DNA of 64,000 bases from assembly GCA_024399065.1 (NCBI GenBank), contig JAKSIB010000019.1, positions 1 to 64,000 of the forward strand. Direction: 5' to 3'. Position numbers and translations under genes: made by a program. Positions 61,434 to 64,000 of the stretch are shown in pieces (position 1 is the first letter of the stretch; each line of letters starts with the position of its first letter). The stretch comes from Fibrobacter sp. Lineage in GTDB: Bacteria; Fibrobacterota; Fibrobacteria; Fibrobacterales; Fibrobacteraceae. A model generated the notes under the pieces. The model ran no database searches. It was not told the DNA's origin and saw only the letters and a list, made by a program, of their open reading frames with translations.

Positions 61434-64000
61434 ATGGAAACACGTTATAATTCTTCAGAAGTTGAAGCCCGCTGGCACCAGACCTGGGCTGACAAAAATA
61501 GCTTTGCACCTAGCGGTAAGGGCGAACCGTTCTCTGTCGTCATTCCGCCTCCTAACGTGACCGGAGCCCTGCACCTGGGCCACGCCTTGAACGACACCCT
61601 TCAGGATATTTTGGTACGCTACCGCCGTAAGACAGGCCGCGACACTTTGTGGATTCCGGGTACGGACCATGCCGGTATCGCAACCCAGGCTGTTGTGGAA
61701 AAGCGCTTGTTCCAGGACGAACACAAGACCCGTCACGACATTGGCCGCGACGCTCTGGTGGAACGCATCTGGAAGTGGAAGGAAGAATATGAAGCCCGCA
61801 TTACCAAGCAGTTGAAGAGCTTGGGCGTGAGCTGCGACTGGAGCCGTCAGCGCTTCACCTTGGACCCCATCTGCGCCAAGGCTGTTCGCCACGCCTTCTT
61901 CAACCTGTTTAAGAAGGGCCTGATCTACCGCGGTAAGCGTCTGGTGAACTGGGACACCAAGCTCCAGACCGCCGTTGCCGACGACGAAATCTATTACGAA
62001 CATGTGAAGGGTCACTTCTGGACCTTCAAGTATCCTCTGGCCGATGGTTCGGGCTTTATTCCCGTTTCCACCACCCGTCCGGAAACCATCATGGGCGATA
62101 CCGCTCTTGCCGTGCACCCCAGCGACGAACGCTATGCACAGTTCATCGGCAAGATGCTGAAGGTTCCCTTCGTTGATCGCGAAATTCCAGTGATTGCAGA
62201 CGCCATCCTCGTGGACAAGGACTTCGGTACTGGTTCCGTGAAGGTGACTCCGGCTCATGACCCCAACGACTATGCTACCGGCCTCCGTCACAAGCTCCCC
62301 ATGATCAACATCATGAACGATGACGGTTCCTTGAATGAAAACGCCGGCAAGTTCCAGGGCATGAAGGGCGCTGCCGCTCGTGAAGCAGTTGTTGCAGGTC
62401 TCGAAGAACTGGGCCTTTTGATCAAGGTGGAAGACCACGAAATGGACGTGGGCCATTCCGACCGTAGTAAGACTGTTATTGAACCGTACCTCAGCGACCA
62501 GTGGTTCGTGAAGATGGACGTTCTTGCCGAAAACGCAATGAACGCCGTGAAGTCCGGTGAAATCAAGATTATCCCCGAACGTTACGCCAACAAGTACTTG
62601 GATTGGCTTGGCGAAAAGCGCGATTGGTGCATTAGCCGTCAGCTCTGGTGGGGCCACCGCATTCCTATCTGGCACACCGACGCAAGCGAAGAAGAACTGA
62701 AAGCCGTATTCGGCAACCGTGAAGACATCTTCTTCTACAAGGCAGAAAACGGCGGCTACCTTGTTTGCTCTCAGGAAGAAAACCTTGCAGAAGACGCAGT
62801 TCCGGGTCACGTTCTCAAGCAGGAAGACGACGTTCTGGACACCTGGTTCTCCAGTGGTCTCTGGCCCCACTCTACCATGGGTTGGCCGGAAAACACCGAC
62901 ACTCTTAAGAAGTACTACCCCACTTCCGTGCTGGTGACCAGCCGCGACATCATCACCCTCTGGGTGGCTCGCATGGTGCTGTTCTCCCAGGAAAACATGG
63001 GTACGATCCCGTTCCACACCGTTTACATCCACCCGAAGATCCTGGACGGCAATGGCATGACCATGAGTAAGTCCAAGGGCAACGGCGTGGACCCCATGGA
63101 CATCGAACGCAAGTACGGTACCGACGCTCTCCGCTTTGTGATGGCAAGCCTCTGCACCGACAACCAGGACGTTCGTCTGCCGGTGAAGAAGGAAAAGCAG
63201 GAAGACGGTACCGAAATCAACACTTCTGAAAAGTTCGAAATTGGCCGTAACTTCTCCAACAAGATTTGGAACGCTTGCCGCTTCCTCTACCCGCAGCTGG
63301 AACAGGCTGGCGCCCTTGCCGCCGAACTTCCCATGGACAAGAATTTGTTCGCACTGGAAGACAAGTGGATCCTTTCTCGCCTGCAGACCACCATCAAGGA
63401 TGCTACCCGCATGCTGGAAGAATACCACTTCGCAGAACTTGCAGGTTTCCTCTACCGCTTCGTGTGGGACGACGTTTGCAGCCAGTACCTTGAAATCAAG
63501 AAGGCTGTGATCAACCGTGAAACTTTGGACGCCGAAAAGAAGAACGCCATGGCAATCCTCAGCTACGTGCTGAAGAACGTCCTTGACCTTCTCCACCCGG
63601 TAATGCCCTTCATCACTGAAGAACTGAACAGCATCCTGTTCCAGGGTTCCGAAATGGTGATCAGCCGCCCCTGGCCCACCGCTGATGAATCTCTCATCAA
63701 CAAGGATATCGAAGCAGCATTCGACCAGGCATTCGCCGTGGTGGAAGCCGTTCGCGGTGTCCGTGGCCGTTACAGCGTTTCTCCGGCAACCAAGCTGAAG
63801 GCTGTAGTGAGCGTCGACGATGCTGCTACCGAAAAGTCCGTGAATGAATGTCTCGCTATCATTACCGAACTTGGTGGCCTCGAAAGCATTACCGTTGGCG
63901 TGAAGGCCGCTAAGCCCAAGTTCAGCGCATCTGCCGTTGTTCCTGGTGGCGAACTCTTCATCCCGCTGGAAGGTATCCTTGACCCGGCTGCAGAAATCGC
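61434..64000 (+). CDS. valS: Valyl-tRNA synthetase (5' part, cut by window end)
   Basis: The first 855 codons of a class I synthetase that charges tRNA-Val. VIPPPNVTGALHLGHAL carries the HIGH motif at 47-50, and GMTMSKSKGNGVDPMD the KMSKS loop near residue 545. Between these lie the CP1 editing domain (STTRPETIMGDTALAVHPSD) and the DHAGIATQ catalytic segment. The anticodon-binding domain starts before the window ends. The frame is open to base 64000 with no stop, so the end is missing only because of the window. The ATG at 61434 has only a weak purine-rich site (GGAAA) upstream. The leader contains two stem-loops. Confidence 0.96.
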   Translation, partial: METRYNSSEVEARWHQTWADKNSFAPSGKGEPFSVVIPPPNVTGALHLGHALNDTLQDILVRYRRKTGRDTLWIPGTDHAGIATQAVVEKRLFQDEHKTRHDIGRDALVERIWKWKEEYEARITKQLKSLGVSCDWSRQRFTLDPICAKAVRHAFFNLFKKGLIYRGKRLVNWDTKLQTAVADDEIYYEHVKGHFWTFKYPLADGSGFIPVSTTRPETIMGDTALAVHPSDERYAQFIGKMLKVPFVDREIPVIADAILVDKDFGTGSVKVTPAHDPNDYATGLRHKLPMINIMNDDGSLNENAGKFQGMKGAAAREAVVAGLEELGLLIKVEDHEMDVGHSDRSKTVIEPYLSDQWFVKMDVLAENAMNAVKSGEIKIIPERYANKYLDWLGEKRDWCISRQLWWGHRIPIWHTDASEEELKAVFGNREDIFFYKAENGGYLVCSQEENLAEDAVPGHVLKQEDDVLDTWFSSGLWPHSTMGWPENTDTLKKYYPTSVLVTSRDIITLWVARMVLFSQENMGTIPFHTVYIHPKILDGNGMTMSKSKGNGVDPMDIERKYGTDALRFVMASLCTDNQDVRLPVKKEKQEDGTEINTSEKFEIGRNFSNKIWNACRFLYPQLEQAGALAAELPMDKNLFALEDKWILSRLQTTIKDATRMLEEYHFAELAGFLYRFVWDDVCSQYLEIKKAVINRETLDAEKKNAMAILSYVLKNVLDLLHPVMPFITEELNSILFQGSEMVISRPWPTADESLINKDIEAAFDQAFAVVEAVRGVRGRYSVSPATKLKAVVSVDDAATEKSVNECLAIITELGGLESITVGVKAAKPKFSASAVVPGGELFIPLEGILDPAAEI

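Noticed and set aside
61455-63596. 713-residue minus-strand open frame opposite valS
   Set aside because: Shadow of valS, whose HIGH and KMSKS motifs are clear. The reverse frame has no recognisable family.
1-64000. CRISPR arrays, tRNA or rRNA genes, insertion sequences
   Set aside because: No regularly spaced repeats, no cloverleaf-type sequences with TTCGA loops, and no transposase-like frames were found on reading both strands.

Overview
The window reads as a chromosomal segment of a Gram-negative, Fibrobacter-like bacterium. LpxB, RND-type export proteins, lipoprotein signal peptides and outer-membrane-type proteins indicate a Gram-negative envelope. The Fibrobacter assignment rests on the style of the surface proteins: runs of serine as linkers, cysteine-rich tandem modules and LamG lipoproteins. 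It also rests on C-terminal domains resembling type IX secretion sorting domains and on a DUF4912/GH57 pair. This assignment is inference. I saw no tRNA, rRNA, CRISPR array, insertion sequence or prophage. Coding density is high and the only gene-free stretch over 300 bases is 56284-56602.

Layout. 1-2880: glnS and cysK (minus). 2953-12703: a long plus-strand run joining a decayed primase-polymerase/ATPase fusion, a decayed TrmA-type methyltransferase, a LysM protein, a 38-residue membrane peptide, a histidine kinase, its response regulator and a TPR/beta-propeller protein. 12818-15502: an orphan peptide-binding lipoprotein and pssA. 15590-17569 (minus): ruvC with two cytoplasmic murein-peptide peptidases. 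17623-21038: a decayed DnaG/DnaB-like protein, a glycosyltransferase and a Dabb protein. 21156-28709 (minus): an envelope glycan cluster of flippase, cytidylyltransferase, LicD, two glycosyltransferases and an RND exporter. 28749-32779: SRPBCC protein, UbiD decarboxylase and a secreted metalloprotease-like protein. 32788-38314 (minus): lipoprotein, outer membrane protein, DUF4912 protein with a histone-H1-like tail, and GH57 branching enzyme. 38552-45399: thrC, a membrane-anchored M15 peptidase, an unknown protein, mutL and lpxB. 45386-53069: dnaE, a LamG lipoprotein, a glycosyltransferase and a YbhN-type membrane protein. 53151-56283 (minus): der-plsY-gpsA. 56284-64000: a structured leader before a three-repeat surface lipoprotein, mutT, a DUF4832 protein and the 5' part of valS.

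Two themes stand out. One is the building of the envelope: phospholipids (pssA, plsY, gpsA), lipid A (lpxB), surface glycan and murein recycling. The other is a set of proteins that keep an enzyme fold but have lost catalytic residues. These are the AEP primase domain (2953-4689), the TrmA-like protein (4719-6089), the Toprim/helicase protein (17623-19509) and the endonuclease site of MutL. The first two sit in one operon-like run with a cell-wall protein and a two-component system, and this is my best candidate for an undescribed system. Other observations worth checking are a 104-nt out-of-frame der/plsY overlap, a mutL terminator inside lpxB, a possible small RNA at 40717-40849 and the leader at 56409-56602.
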